Source: Oscheius tipulae (taxonomy: Eukaryota > Nematoda > Chromadorea > Rhabditida > Rhabditidae). Taken from it: 64,000 nt of DNA. The stretch's first letter is position 1. The number at the start of each line of letters is the position of its first letter. The notes under the pieces are model-generated. The model was not told the origin of the DNA and did no database searches. It was given only the letters and a program-made list of their open reading frames with translations. This document shows positions 21,424-32,800 of this stretch, piece after piece. The stretch spans positions 10,230,001 through 10,294,000 of the forward strand of contig JASJZH010000004.1 of assembly GCA_037178975.1 (NCBI GenBank), read 5' to 3'. The position numbers and the translations under genes are program-made.

Positions 21424-22182
21424 CTGAAACGGCAGGCGTTAAAAAAAAAGTAGGTACTACTCATATTTCGCAGATTGTGCAGAAGACCGCTATTTTGAAA
21501 AAAGGGACGTAGTGACTAAGTTTTGGTCTAACTCACTTATAGCCTCGCTTTTGGAGACCTGCTTTCGTTATCCTGCAGTATTATCCTCTGCGCATGTGTC
21601 AGTAGCACCTTTAGCTTCGTGACTGTTTGGGTCTTCAGATACCAAATGCAAGATGCTGGTAAGCGACAGGATATACGGACTTCCAACTTTTCCTTTCAAA
21701 CCCTTCAAAAACCCCTAGTATTAAGACTACGCACGGGTCCTAATCTCCCGCCGAATTAGTGGTTATTGAACTTGTCAAATTTTGACGGGAAGCATAGACT
21801 TACGTTATAAGATGCATGCGTAAACAATGGTTCCCTAGTGCACATAAATCTATTTTTAGTTATTTTTGTTCTGAGGATTATGATGTTCCTGGGTTAGTTC
21901 GATGGTTCTTTAGATAGAGGTTCTCTGTCTCTCCCTCTCTCTCTCTCTCTTTCTGCTGCTGCGTCTCACTCATATATAATTACGATAAAGCAGGAAAATG
22001 ACCCAATTTTGCAAGTACTGAATCGTGCAATATGCAAGCTTATTAGTCTGCACCAAGGACCACAAAGAATTGTCACCTTCTTGCAGGTCCAGAAATAGAG
22101 CCAAATGCGTGAGAACCCTACCCTTAGTCTCTGCATCATCAGTACCTTTTCTTTCAGGGCCGATTACTCATTCATGATAGAA

Positions 22183-22389
22183 CTAATTCAAGAAGCCAAT
22201 CTCACGTTTAAGAAAAACACTGAAGAGGAAGAGATAGCATAGGGCTGAGATGACGTAGATGACGCCTGGATATGACAAAGAGGATGGGTCGTTGACCCAT
22301 TCATAAGGAAGGGAACGGGCGCCTTGGAAGATTGTTGGACATTTTGCGGAGACGCAGAAGGAAGTTATAGAACACTGTTTTGAGCGCAT
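22183..22389 (-). CDS. Small single-exon membrane protein, 68 aa
   Basis: The frame starts MRSKQCSITSFCVSAKCPTI and contains one strong hydrophobic segment (YPGVIYVISALCYLFLFSVF) followed by a Lys-Arg pair, ending IGFLN-stop. One membrane span with a basic flank suggests a single-pass membrane protein. It has no recognised family and no partner exons were found, so a chance frame is possible. Confidence 0.4.
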   Translation of the reverse strand: MRSKQCSITSFCVSAKCPTIFQGARSLPYEWVNDPSSLSYPGVIYVISALCYLFLFSVFLKREIGFLN

Positions 22390-23144
22390 TTTAGTTTGCG
22401 GAGGCAGTATTTAACATACTTAAGGCTATTGTGAACGATCGTTGATCTCTGGAGGGTTGCGAACAAGAGAGACTATGCTTTACTCAGTGAGCTTCATTAG
22501 AAACCGCTGGGGGGGGCTGACTATCGAAACTCTTGCCTACACAGTTTTCATACTGTAATCAGTGGTAAGGATTATACTTGGGGTTCGAGTCGAGTCCGAG
22601 CGAACTGGACTCGATTCGGAATCGATTCGAGGTGAGTTTAACAAGTATAATAAGGATGAATAATTTGTTTCTATCTGTGAACAGAACTACGGTACAGTAA
22701 CCGGCTGATAGGAAATGTAAACAGCTTCCCTTATCATATAGTCCATTGAGCGTCCAGACTACAATGTGACCAAATGTGAGCAAAACACCCAAAGTGTTCC
22801 CCCAACTATTAGGATCTCTAGACATTTTCAAAAGCTCAAGTCTTTGAACCTTTGACTCTCTCTCTCACTTTTTCTTCAGCTTATTGAGAGTTCACCTTCT
22901 CTCTATCTCTTCAAAATAAGCTGACCAATTTGTTGAATGTGTGTGTGGCCAAAATTGGCATTCAGACCTGGCACCGGATTCTATTGTTGAGTATTTACTC
23001 CCAGTCACCATTCAAGAGTTCATCAAAAGTTGGAGATCGGCTCCTGAAAACATGAAGAACTGCTACCAGTTCAAGAAGATAACCAATGATTTGCTCATAT
23101 ATCCATGATCGGTTTTGTTTCTGATTACGCGTATCGCTTCTAAC

Positions 23145-23435
23145 CAGACCAGAGAGCCAGTGAATGAACGAGACAGACTGATTGGAGAATAAAGGCGTTC
23201 TCGATAAATCATCGTTGGGCCGAGAAAACAACAAAAATGGAACCAAGCCGATGGACCAAAATAGCGACCGAACAGATCCTGTTTGACAGCCGAAGACAGG
23301 GAGGTGGACAACGTCTACGATGGATCGATGAAGTGCAGCAGACATTAAGACACTCATGGTAAAGAAAAGGATGGTACACCAAAAGATTTGCACCCGTTCC
23401 AAACGTGACAATGCAATAAATAGAGGAATAAATAG
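23145..23435 (+). mobile_element. 3' fragment of the same RTE-like retroelement
   Basis: The sequence aligns with the last ~300 bp of the element at 7821-9479. Shared blocks include ACTGATTGGAG, TGGGCCGAGAA and GTGCAGCAGACA, and the end at AATGCAATAAAT is the same. The frame is broken. It is a 5'-truncated dead-on-arrival copy, the usual outcome for non-LTR elements. Confidence 0.85.
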
Positions 23436-23777
23436 AACGTTTACCAGTTTTTTGTCCTACGAACGGAAACTGTGATAACAACAGCTCTTCTAACTGACTA
23501 GACTGATATCCTAACTAGTTCCTGTTATTGTTGTGACGCTCTATCTCGTGCTATTATCCCGGAAAAGTCTGGCACTTGTTAGAATCTGTCGGCCGAGAGT
23601 ATTTTTAAAATGATCACATTGAGCAGCCTCTTCTTCCAGGTCTTGGATCAGAGAAGAGAGCTGAAATTCAGAAAAAAAATACAGAAGAATTTGCTGAATA
23701 TGATATTTACGGGGCGCGAACGCGTGCATGAGCACCAGGGAGATCGACACACGGCTCGTCTTGAAAAATAAACCAAT

Positions 23778-24254
23778 CGCTTACGCTCCTAGTGAAGCGC
23801 CTCATTCTCAGTACTCATCTTGTGACTTGGACTGTCCTGACTTGTCTTGTCAATGTTTGCTGGCAAGTCATAGCATGACAAGAGTTTAGTTGAAAAACTT
23901 GGCTTTTGTCCCAATGAAACCACTGGAAGGAAGCCTTTGTCATTACGGGCGGGGAACTGTCCCTTTAAGAGAATATGTAACTTCTGCATTTTCGAAGCAT
24001 AGCATAGCGTCAGAAACGGTTAAGCTTACGCCGACTGCCCTGTTGATGCTCATTCTTGAAGTGTGTAAGAAAGAGGTGAACGTGCTGTCTGATAAGGAGT
24101 TTTCTTCATAGGAGCCATATATAGTTTGAGATCTTACAAGAACATTACCGCCCATTTGGCAACGCCGCTTGACATTGTCGGTGTACGGTTTAGCGACCCG
24201 GCCAACAAAGAAACAGTATTGTTCAGCACTAAAATTAGCAGAGCAGAGTGACAC
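23778..24254 (-). pseudogene. Diverged copy of part of the 19.7-20.3 kb gene region
   Basis: 23778-23857 matches 19849-19920: both read GCTCCT-x-GTGAAGCG or close and share GACTGTCCTGACTTGTCTTGTCAA. On the minus strand both give DKTSQDS. Upstream on the minus strand the frame at 23943-24254 contains AVGVSLTVSDAML, weakly like APVGDKSTIVDAMF of the other copy. No intact gene is visible here. Confidence 0.35.
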
Positions 24255-24644
24255 TTTTCCAAACTTAAATTTTTGAAAGTGATCTGTTCGACTCTTCGAC
24301 CATGTTCCGAAAAAATGTTGTACAACATTTCTATGCTATACCGATTCCTAAAGAGTCAATGTTTAAGCTCATTCAGTTGAGATGTTTGACTTCTCCCAAC
24401 TTGCAGTCTCGGGCAGATCTCACGTCCTCCCTGAGATGTCACCAACGCGCTTTTCGGCGCCAAGACATCTGTCCCTCAACTCATCAAACCCACTCTTTTG
24501 TAGCCATAGAAATCCGCGTCTATTGGGGGCGGAGGTCGGCCCTCTAACCCTCCTCTATCTCTCTCTCTCTCTCTTTCCCCCAAAAGCCCCGCCTCTTTTC
24601 AGCTTCACATTCCTCGGGACTCTTTCCCTACCCTCTACACTACA

Positions 24645-27600
24645 ATGAAGACCAGCCAAATCTGTCTACTTCTCTGCCTCGTTGTCTGCAGTTTTGCTCA
24701 GGTCAGTTCATCTTTTACCATCCCAAAGCAGGTATTTTTCCAACTCTTCTCTTTGGGATAATAAGTACTCTCCCTCCGTATGCTTGGCTCTTTTCGGTAG
24801 TAAATTTCTCCCAAGAGGGCAACTTTGACTAAGTAGGGTATTCCATTACAAAGCTGCTAAAATCTGTTAGACTTTCTCTCTGGGGAGGGAATCTGTATAC
24901 GTAGAAGATTAGAAATCTAGATCCCACCTCGTATAGATAGTCTCTGAACAAACTGAGTGGGAGGAAGAGAGAGTGAGTCCATGACTCTTCATGATGACTC
25001 CATAAGCATTCCCGAGAGAGAGAAAGGGACAAGATCTATAGAGGTACGGCTTGAGATTGGTGAGTATGGGGAAACAGAGAGACAAAGAAACATCGAAGCA
25101 GAGAGACAGAGAGACATGTAGATTTCTGAGCCAATATGGTTCCCATGCCCTATTCCCGACCAAACAAGTATTGCCATCCTGTCAACACGTCCTAGGATTG
25201 TCGCCTTTTTCTCCATGACATGACACATGAGTCTGGCGATATCATCACTCAACCCTTTGACCTTGTTTTGTCTCCTCCTCCTCTAGTCGTCCAAGGATGT
25301 ATCAGTTGTCTGTTTCTGACACGCAAGCCTCATTTCCTGGCTATGTTCAGAGCTACAAATCCCCGGAGGTGGAGGGGTGAGATCTTTTGAAAAATTAATC
25401 GAGGAAGCAGATTAGAAATTCGCTTTAATGGCTTCTTCCCTTTGATTCGAATGTGGGACTACGTCAGACTGAAGAGGAGATTGCACTGACTGAGAAAATG
25501 GAAAGTTTGGTCAAGCGTTATCAGAAAGAAGGATCCAACCAAGCAAAGATCGCTTCAGCTGGTTGGAAGAATAGGGAATGGGACAGAGATCATTGATAAC
25601 TCTCTCTGCCTCTCTTTAATGGAATTGTACAGTACCTGTAGAATAACCAATAGTTAGTATAACTGAACAACCCTCTTATTCTTCACAGGATAAAAGTTCC
25701 CCAGTTTGAAAGTGGAAGGTAGCGCGGGTACTCTTACACTGGCTTTGATACTATCGATGTCTACGGTGAAGAGTTAGTGCGGTATATAGTGGTTTCAACT
25801 TTTGCAGTGACTCAAAGAACCGGTAAATTAGTTCTGATAAAAAAAAGCATCTCTGATAGAAGTGTTTCTGCAGAAATGGATGAAAGATAAGGCTCCTCAT
25901 TTCCCGCAGTACAAAAGACACCGCAATGTTAGAAGTTGTATTTGGATTACCAACCTGTCGAACCAACTCTCTCCCCGACTAGTACAAGTCCACTCTCCTA
26001 CTTTCTCCCCTGACTCCAACCACTTGTCCAGTCATCATTATATAGCCCCCTCTAGCTTCCTCTCGGGTTGTCATATTCCATGTGTGGGTTGTCAGGTGCT
26101 CCCTTCTAAAAGAACGGATTCTATTAGGTTAAGTAAGCCAAAATGTGGTGGAATCTAATTTGTAAAGAACTGTGAACATCCAAACTTCCCACTGCACTAA
26201 ACAATGTGAACATAGGAAGTGGGGTCAATGACGCGTAACTTCTAAGAGTCTGGGGGTAGTGGAAGAGATGAAGAGCAGACTGGACCAGTTGTTTAACAGT
26301 CGGTCCTTTGAGAAATCATCACAGGACCCATAGCCACGTCTATACTGTCTTATGCGTTTGATTCTCAGACAACAAACTTATTACAACGAGCGATTCGGTA
26401 ATGCAATACCTAGGCAGCTTGACTGACTATTCAACGTTTACATAGGGGTCTAACGAGTTCCACAGTGAGCAGTGTTTAAAGAGAGCAAATTACAAACTGA
26501 ATAAACTATAACGTGTACTATGAAGAGTCCGTACCCGGAAAGACATAAAAGTCTCGACCAGGTGACTCTCGTTCTCGTTATCCCACTCCGACTTTCTTCC
26601 CTTCTCAGTCCGCCTTTATGAGTTACCCGCTTCTTAGTTATTAGCAGTAAATTTAATGGAACCAATTTGAGCCCAAGGGCACACTATGTACTTGCCAAGG
26701 GGCTAGACTCGGAAAATGGCAGGTGATAGGGGGATGTTTAGCATTCCTTATAAGGGTGGGCACAACAACGGATGCCGGGGCAGAGATGTTGCTTATTCAC
26801 CGGCTTCTCGCCACGTTATTCACCACTTCAAAATGTTGTAGTTCTTGGACGGGGCAAAGAACCAAAGAGGTATGTGCTGCCATCCTGTCAAGACTTCCTA
26901 AGAACGAGGTAACAGAAATCATTTAACATGTAATAGGGTCTCTCGGTTCTTGGAAGCAGAACTTTGCTTGCAATTAGAAACACCGGACATTTGGAAGGGT
27001 TATGGGCACCGGGTGCAAGGCATTTTTGAGCCTAGAAGACAGCTCTCTTTCAAGATCTCGTTCCCTTTAGATCCTTTACAAAGTGTTATTCTTGACGGGC
27101 TTTTGCAATTTGAGTTCAAAATAGGCCTATTAGAAGTATCAAAGCGTTGTGAAAGACGGAGAAGACACTGCGGTCAATTGTAAACTTCGAAATGGGCACC
27201 TGAATCTATTTGCTGACATTGATAGTTCTAGGTTCCTATAGATCTCCATGAAGATTCCGACCAGAGCTCACACTGCAATATCGCTTCAGAAACACTTATC
27301 GAACGCCCCATGCATCTGGAAGAGAGATAGACTCTGTAATACCCTGTTCAGTTGAGACAGAGACAACAGAACTTTGTCTATCTATCTCTCCCAATCTCCG
27401 TCATTGTTACGTCTCTTGGAACAAAGTGGATTTACTCTCTATCCTCGTGCTCTTTCCCGACTCATCAAACTCGTTGTGGCCTTAAATTTGTTTGTCTAAC
27501 TGCTACTACAAGCGTGAAATTTGAGCCACCAAACTTTTTGTGCTAGACACACAAAAACACGATTCAGGTGTTGGATCAGAATTTATTATTAGCTGCTGTT

Positions 27601-28330
27601 CAGAGAAGAGAGAGAAACCTGGTCAGATATACGACGGGGGCGTCTTCAGCCTTTGTTAGCAGTCGGACCGCGTTCAAATTCAATTGACAGTCATGCGTGA
27701 ATCAGGGGTGTAAGAGCGAGAAGAGATGGAGGGACTAGAGGATCAGAACTGTCTCTCTCTTTGTCTCTCTCTATTTCTCTGACCTTTGACCTTTCAAGAA
27801 ACACTGCCACCGATTTCCTTAACCCGTCCAATCCGCCCTCTTGAGACCAATAAAACACCTCCGCCTTCCCTCTTCGTGATAGGACCATTAGTCAAGGCAT
27901 TAAAAATTCAAAAGGGTCCCGAGACCAACTTCTAACCTTTCGTGTTTTCAGTCTTTGAATTCGCAACTCATCGAGTCAATCTGTGCCCTGCCAGAGAATG
28001 AGCAGCTCTGTGCCGAACTCGTGTCTGTCGCTGTCAAAGAAGTTCGAAGGGTCGCCGAAGCTGAAGACACTGAGGTGAGGAAGAAAGAGAGGCAGAGATG
28101 CAGAGACATACAGAGAGACCAAGGATGAGCCAGTGGTTAGGAATCTCCTAATCTCCCACCCAAAGATTGGCAGAGACATGCGACGGTCTCTGATCCCGGA
28201 TTGTTACTCTCCAATTTTTCAGCCTATGACGATGGAAAAACGCAAGCCCTCCTTCGTCCGCTTTGGCAAGCGCAGTGACGGACAGATGGAGAAGAGGAAA
28301 CCGAGTTTCGTCCGTTTCGGAAGGAAGTGA
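24645..28330 (+). CDS. flp-9: FMRFamide-like peptide precursor, flp-9 type
   Basis: Three exons, all phase 0: 24645-24701, 27952-28074 and 28223-28330, giving 95 aa. Exon 1 is a signal peptide (MKTSQICLLLCLVVCSFAQ). Exon 2 is an acidic propeptide with two cysteines. Exon 3 carries two copies of KPSFVRFG, each preceded by Lys-Arg; the first is followed by GKR and the second by GRK-stop. Cleavage and use of the glycine as amide donor would release two identical KPSFVRFamide peptides, the product known from C. elegans flp-9. These are secreted neuropeptides acting on GPCRs. Intron 1 is 3250 bp, very long for this window, and is a natural place for neuronal enhancers. An AATAAA lies at 28446-28451. 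Confidence 0.93.
24702..27951 (+). other. Long first intron of flp-9
   Basis: A 3.25-kb intron starting GTCAGT and ending TTTTCAG. It contains a GAGACA microsatellite at about 25070-25125. I found no nested gene in it; the open frames are short and incoherent. Confidence 0.7.
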
Positions 28331-28445
28331 GCTCCGTGCACCCTGATCCCTGTCTCGGCCTCTCTGTCTCTCAAACCCAGTGTCCTCTGCCTTCTTCGAG
28401 CTTAACCCACAGCCCGTCCACCCCATGTTAAGATCTCCCTCTTCG

Positions 28446-28451
28446 AATAAA
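28446..28451 (+). terminator. Poly(A) signal of flp-9
   Basis: AATAAA lies 116 bp after the flp-9 stop codon. Confidence 0.7.
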
Positions 28452-29885
28452 CGTTACGTGTTAATAAAGAGTCTGTGTTTGACGTTTCTGCTCGTCAAAG
28501 TAGTCAAATCGCCGCAGGGCTTCCTCACACGCCTTTAATTCAAGAACACACGGTGACGAGGACTCAAGGGATGGACTTAAAAGGATAAGAAGGGTTTCGT
28601 ACTTTCTTGCAGGAAAATGAATCAGTCGAGAGATGCCTGGACTGGGAAAGACACAGACAAAGATAAACTGTTGGAGATACAGGAAGACAGCAGGACGGCA
28701 ACAGGAAGACAGAGAGACAAAAAGACAAAGACAGAGAGATATCGGAATAGCGAGGCAGATACATTCTTTCCAATCCCATTGTTGCTCCTTTGTGCAGTTC
28801 AATTGTCAAGAGTAATACACACTATTATTGGAATGTGTAGCAGCTGTAAACACATATATCAGACGTTCCTCGTTTCCTCCTTACGTGACCCCGTGTCATT
28901 TTTCTAACTACTTCCTGTATCCCTGAGCAGGATATACTCTGATCGCATTGTGTGGAAAGCCTGGTCATCATTAAGCTCTCATTGAGAGGATGCGTTTTTT
29001 CTCTCAAAAAGAACATGTAAGGGAAAATACGCCAACCGAATACGTGTTTCCAGTGGTTCGCAGGATAAATAATAATCGCTATGTGGGAAACTTTCGTGGA
29101 ACAGCGGGAGATCTTCCTGGTACTTGGAAGCTCAATTCTTGGAGGGCTGGAGAGGCTCCTATCTCAGTATAAAGGCGACTCATTCTTTTCTGTGGGCTAG
29201 ACAAACTTTTATCACTCTTACTATTTGCTGATAAGAAAACGTAGGAATGTAAGTTATCTATTGTTTGGTCCAGATCTTGCAGGGAACGCCGTGGGAGAAG
29301 GGATAGGGGTTCAGAAGGCAAACTGGATCTTTTTGCCCTACCCTGCCGAGAGCACAGAGATATGGTTTGTTTAATAAAAGGGTACTTATGTTCATGTAAA
29401 TACTGGATACTCAAACAAATCAAGCACTTAACAGACAGGGGAACAAACCTTTCTATCTGCAAAAACACTGACAACTAATAAGTCCCCAAAAATGACCAGG
29501 GTAGGGTAGACCATGCTTAAGGTGTATCCTCAAAGAGTTGTCCCGATTCAGTGCACTGATCTCTCTGTAGCCCATCTTCCCCTTTGCATGGCTGCCACAC
29601 TGTCCACTGATATACTACCTCATTTTTCCAACACTACTGCAAGACCCAATCACCATTTCTGACTTCATTCATACCCAATTTGAAAAGGAGGAAGAGGTGG
29701 GGTAGATGGCACAAATACCCATGTCTCTCTCTTTCTCTCTCCTGTGGACGATTTACGAGCCTTCTCATCTCTTACATCTCATGCATATTTCAGATCGTCG
29801 GAACGAGCAATAAAACGTGTGTTGGTGGAAGCTGAAAGCAGGAGCCTCGATAGTAAGAGGGAATTTAAAAAGAATCTTTATTGGG
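28452..29885. other. Intergenic, no gene supported
   Basis: The stretch contains a GACAGA/GAGACA microsatellite at about 28640-28745 and otherwise unique sequence. Minus-strand AATAAA for the zinc-finger gene lies just after its stop, at about 29874-29880. Confidence 0.5.
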
Positions 29886-32800
29886 CTACAAGTAGATTGG
29901 GCTGTTGAGCCACTTTTCCATATTGGCAGTATTCTCTGGGGCGACCGGGATATAGAGAGACAGAAGACGACCATGGAATTCTTCAGGGATGTATACTAGA
30001 ATAGAGAGGGTACGAGTGAGATATAAACTCTTACCATTACTATTCCGGAGGTCAGGGAATGCGAGAGCGAGCTCATTTGTGATGTGATCGGCCAGGTTTA
30101 GATGGGTACACTGAACATCTCGTTATAGACCGAAAAACGACTTACGTTCTCTGGTACCTGGACTACCAGATTTAGAACAGTATCCTGAGAATGATCTCCT
30201 GTGGGTAGGTAGACAGAAGAGAAGTTGGAGGGGTCGTCTGAAAAGAACTGTCTCTCTGTCTCTCTGTACTCACCGTTCTGTTCCTCATCTAACGATCCCA
30301 ACTCATAGCTGGGCATCGGTGGATTGTCCTCATAGTTCTGAACCGGCTCCGCTTCCATCAGTTCATCGAAACAATCCTCTCCAAGAATGCCCTCAGCCAA
30401 CTCGTTCAGTTCATCATTAAGATCTATTCTATCTGTGAAATCCGTCTCTGTATCTTCGAAATCGACAGAATCCATTGGAGGAGAAAGATTCTCCAGTGCT
30501 GAACAATCAAGAGCCGTTTCCCCATTTTGTCTCTCAGTCTTCGTTTTGACTCCCGCTTTGACTGGCTCTTTCATCAGTCTGAAACATTCTGTATTTTCTA
30601 AAGTACATGAGAAGCTACTTCGTTGCCAGCTTGACAGTCTTCTTCAGTCTCCTCCAATGGAACTGCGGAATATGTTTGTCGTCAGGGTTCCTCAAGCCAC
30701 AGAAACCGCAACTGAAATCACTGTTTAGCGTCTTACTAGTTGGGTGAGTCGGATCGGTTCAGAACTTAACTCTTGACTACCGACTTACTGATGGGGTGAG
30801 GCGCGCACTACAAACTTTAAACTCTAGGTGGGATTCGAGCAATATGACGAGTTATCAGTTGATACAGAGACAAGTAAATAAGTGTGTCAGGGACAGTTCG
30901 AGACTTCAAAAATTGTAGTATAGCAGAAGTATACAGGGACCAGACAGGTTGACAGAATGACAGAACGTTTGATATACAGAAGAGTGTTATAGAACGATAG
31001 AGATCGGAAGTCTGCCTGTTTTGGATTCTAAAGGAACCAGCCAAGTTGACAGAACGACATTTAACAGTTGACAGCCAGTAATAGTATCAGAAGGTACCTG
31101 GAACCACACAGACGGGTGGTTGGCAGACTTTGACAGACATTGCCAGAACAACAGAGACTCACACTTTGATCTGGTGCTCCACCTCTACGTGAGTTGCCAG
31201 TCTCAGCGGAGCCGAGGCTTCAAATGCGCACAAATCACAAGACTTCTTCAGGAAATGTATCTTGTTCCAATGACGGTCAAGCTGAAAATCTATATTTTTG
31301 ACTCATTCGCATCCATTCCGGTCACCTGAACTCTTTGGCAAAATAACTGTTTACACTCGTCCTGGAGACACATGAATTCTCCACGACGTCTGCATGCATT
31401 CTCATGATTCCTTAACATCTTGTGGTCATATGCAGAATTCATGACTCGAACCTGAGTGTTCTAATAGTGGCAAAACCGGCTCCGCATGAGCAAGTATAGC
31501 GACCAGTCCGGGTCATCAGTTCGTGCTTTTTGAGCGCTTGGTTACCGTAAAAGATACGGTTGCAGTGGTGACAGACAAGGGGGTGGTGAAGGTTCTGGAG
31601 AATGGATTAGCCTGTCTTTGTCTGTCTTTCTATGTCACAACGTCCTAACTTGCAAACAAAATCACGCTTTTGTCCCTAATTGTCAAAAGCTGTCAAATTA
31701 TTCTCCTCGCTTCGAAGTTATTTGTCCGCCAGAATTTTTTCTTTACAGAATTGGACGCTTAGGCACCTCTGGGGTTCCGTGTCCTCTTCCAGCAGCTGCC
31801 ACTGTCAGTTGCCGCAAAAAATCCATTCATTTGGTCCATTCACTTCCAGTAGCGTCTACCTGAACACTGACACAAAGGAAAGGGAAGCTATATTGCTTTT
31901 CGATTTCTAGTTTTTGAAGGGCCTCCAGACACTTCTCTACGCACCTCCACGACACCCTCAGTCTTCACTACTTGAGGTACTTCGAAGAAAGCACAACCGA
32001 ATCCCGCCCGACCCTCGGTTCGAAGGCTAAGAGTTTCCAGATCTGGGTTACTCAGGACTACCCCAGATCCTAATCAAGGTGCATAGAGTTAGGTGACCGA
32101 GAGATGAAAGAGTAGGAACGGTTTTGAGAGAAAGTGGAAATACTTTTAGGATTGCAGAAGGTTATAGCGAAAGAGTTGCAAAAGTTCGATGGAAAAGTAG
32201 AAAGACCTGGGCAGAGGAAGATGGGAGCACAGCAGCGCAAGCGAAACTGGCGAGCAAATAGCTTCGAAGAGAGTAGAGCAATTTGACAATTAGGGACGAA
32301 ATCAAATTTTTGTTTGCAGCTCAGAACGTTGTGACATAGAAAGACAGGCAGAGACAGATACTCACCCTGACATGCTTGACCAAGTCATGAGTGTCCGTGA
32401 AGATATGACCGCACTTCAAGCACAAATGTCGGTGAACCAATGTCTCACAGCTCTTGCTAGTCGACGGAGCTTGTGGATCAGGTTTTTTTGACCGTACTAG
32501 ACTGCCTAGCTTGGACGAATTCTCGTCAGGATGACGACGTCCAACATGGCGAAGAAGATGAGGTTTTTGTTGAAACTTCTCCTCACAGAAGGGACATTCA
32601 AAGGAACGAATGTTCATGCAGGAGAGTTGATGGCGGGAGAGGTGAGAATAGCGAGGGAAGGTCTGAAACACGTTATTTTGAATCTTCTGTCTGACCGTAT
32701 ACAGTGCGCGTCATAACTATAAAGGCACCCCAGTTTTTAGCTGTGGAGCCAAAACTACGCATTTTAAAAAAAATCTGACAATGCCATCTTTTTCTACGGT

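Noticed and set aside
28461-28815. Overlapping open frames on both strands
   Set aside because: They run through the GACAGA microsatellite and change frame without splice sites.
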